Source: Bacilli bacterium (GTDB taxonomy: Bacteria > Bacillota_I > Bacilli_A > RF39 > UBA660). From it: 40,722 bases of DNA. How positions within the stretch are numbered: position 1 is the stretch's first letter; each line of letters starts with the position of its first letter. A program made the position numbers and the translations under genes. Positions 40,198 to 40,722 of the stretch are shown piece after piece. Below the pieces are notes generated by a model. The model was not told the DNA's origin, did not search any database, and saw only the letters and a list, made by a program, of their open reading frames with translations. The stretch covers positions 1-40,722 of the forward strand of contig JAGHHZ010000014.1 of the NCBI GenBank assembly GCA_017887425.1. The letters are read 5' to 3'.

Positions 40198-40470
40198 CTA
40201 TTTTAAAATTATATAATTTAATTTTCTTAATTCATCACAAATTGGTTTATATGAATAATCTTTTTGATCCCAACTTTTAGTTTGAATTATATACCATATT
40301 TGTCTTTGACTATAATTGTCATTAGTAATTTTATCTAATATTCTTTGAACTGCTTTTTCTTTATTTCTTATTATTCTTCCATCTGGATAATCTTGGTCTT
40401 CTTCTTCATATATTTCAATATATAATTTTTGAAGTTTTACTATATCTTTAAATTCTATTTTAATTTCCAT
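40198..40470 (-). CDS. Small acidic phage protein, first of minus-strand operon
   Basis: 90 residues, charged and helical (MEIKIEFKDIVKLQKLYIEIYEEEDQDYPDGRIIRNKEKAVQRILDKITNDNYSQRQIWYIIQTKSWDQ...). Strong GAGAGGTG site 5 bases before ATG. It lies closest to the right att site and would be the first gene read from the phage right end. It could be a regulator or excision factor, but there is no motif for this. Confidence 0.55.
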   Translation of the reverse strand: MEIKIEFKDIVKLQKLYIEIYEEEDQDYPDGRIIRNKEKAVQRILDKITNDNYSQRQIWYIIQTKSWDQKDYSYKPICDELRKLNYIILK

Positions 40471-40546
40471 TTTTACACCTCTCTTTTCTTTTTTATTTTT
40501 TTGTGTTATAATTAATTTACCTATAAGGGTATATTAATTATGTAAA

Positions 40547-40571
40547 GTAAAAGAATACTATAATAGTATTC
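40547..40571. other. Perfect 9-bp hairpin near attR
   Basis: AGAATACTA and TAGTATTCT around TAA. On the minus strand it is followed by TTTT, so it may stop transcription entering the phage from the right, or act as an operator of the minus-strand operon. No clear promoter for that operon could be fixed; TTTACA about 40 bases before the first gene's start is a weak option. Confidence 0.5.
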
Positions 40572-40595
40572 TTGAAAACCTATATATGGCGTTGT

Positions 40596-40614
40596 TCCTT
40601 TCTACTCCGCCATT
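40596..40614 (+). repeat. attR: right copy of the 19-bp att core
   Basis: Identical to 30775-30793. It lacks the tRNA body, so this is the phage-supplied copy. An ATGGCG/CGCCAT 6-bp inverted repeat (40586-40591 and 40608-40613) brackets it. Confidence 0.92.
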
Positions 40615-40624
40615 AAATAATTAT

Positions 40625-40645
40625 CCCTTATTATATAAGGGTTTT
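40625..40645 (+). terminator. Displaced tRNA-Ser terminator
   Basis: CCCTTA (40625-40630) pairs with TAAGGG (40636-40641) and Ts follow, 11 bases beyond the att core. Before integration this would have been the tRNA's terminator; no comparable one follows the tRNA now. Confidence 0.75.
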
Positions 40646-40671
40646 ATTATATACAAAGTGAGGTAAAATTA

Positions 40672-40722
40672 ATGAATATACTAGCTAAATTATTAATTGT
40701 TGTCGGTTGTTTAGTTTTAGTG
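40672..40722 (+). CDS. Start of a host gene, membrane or secreted protein (cut by window end)
   Basis: The first 17 codons are visible: MNILAKLLIVVGCLVLV, a hydrophobic signal or anchor. GTGAGGT precedes the ATG by about 8 bases. The family cannot be told. Confidence 0.6.
   Translation, partial: MNILAKLLIVVGCLVLV

Larger units (their letters stand above)
30775..40614. mobile_element. Integrated filamentous phage (inovirus-like prophage)
   Basis: About 9.8 kb bounded by a 19-bp direct repeat that includes the tRNA-Ser 3' end. It carries a tyrosine integrase, a Zot/pI-type assembly ATPase, a Rep_trans-type rolling-circle initiator, a coat-like protein between two terminators, a large signal-peptide/C-anchored protein in the pIII position and several tiny membrane proteins. 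No capsid, portal, terminase, tail or lysis genes are present, fitting a filamentous phage that leaves its host without lysis. Zot plus Rep plus small membrane proteins is the defining set of inoviruses. Confidence 0.9.

Noticed and set aside
30661..40722. Element being an integrative plasmid or ICE instead of a phage
   Set aside because: Rep_trans and integrase alone would allow this, but Zot, the coat-like gene and the pIII-position protein argue for an inovirus, and there are no conjugation genes.
1..40722. Mycoplasma-type code (TGA = Trp)
   Set aside because: TGA ends several genes, such as nadE and the 36-residue phage ORF, and Trp is encoded by TGG throughout.

Overview
The window is very AT-rich DNA from a Bacillota chromosome that uses the standard bacterial code (TGA is a stop in several genes, TGG encodes Trp). 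A Tyr T-box leader, a SigF-like factor, spoVAC-spoVAD-spoVAE, Shine-Dalgarno sites of the GGAGG type and many U-tailed hairpin terminators suggest an uncultured member of the Bacilli, near the Erysipelotrichales/RF39 type of gut lineage. The lineage is inferred from gene content and composition only.

Layout. (1) 1-1710: the 3' end of an IS3-family element, then the lysis end of a tailed prophage (small membrane protein, LLH-type holin, GH25 lysozyme). (2) 1840-6692: housekeeping genes: HU, CCA-adding enzyme, and a Tyr T-box operon holding two unrelated dUTPase-type enzymes and tyrS, followed by an endonuclease IV-like gene. (3) 6679-9544: a minus-strand unknown with an internal duplication, a secreted transglutaminase-like protein and a small membrane protein. 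(4) 9576-13172: t6A operon tsaE-tsaB-rimI-tsaD ending in a CofE-like gene. (5) 13212-20086: a complete nicotinamide-to-NADP salvage operon (pncA, pncB, Nudix, prs, nadE, nadD, nadK), with an NrtR-like regulator next to it. (6) 20103-25586: ECF sigma/anti-sigma pair, AAA ATPase, uvrA, C39-like protease. (7) 25815-30634: coiled-coil surface protein, STAS protein, SigF-like sigma factor and the spoVA genes. spoIIAB is missing from its usual place, and the STAS protein has Tyr where SpoIIAA has its phosphorylated Ser.

(8) 30775-40614: the most notable element, an integrated filamentous phage (inovirus) of about 9.8 kb in the 3' end of a tRNA-Ser(GCU) gene, bounded by a 19-bp direct repeat. The plus strand carries the virion and replication genes: small membrane protein, candidate ssDNA-binding protein, coat-like protein between two terminators, a 680-residue secreted and membrane-anchored adsorption-protein candidate, four small membrane proteins, a Zot/pI ATPase and a Rep_trans-type initiator. 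The minus strand carries the integrase, seven small unknown ORFs and a strong integrase promoter. Two hairpin-rich non-coding zones flank rep and are candidate origin and packaging regions. Apart from Zot, Rep and integrase the phage proteins are identified by position, size and topology only.

After the right att copy the displaced tRNA terminator and the start of another host gene close the window.
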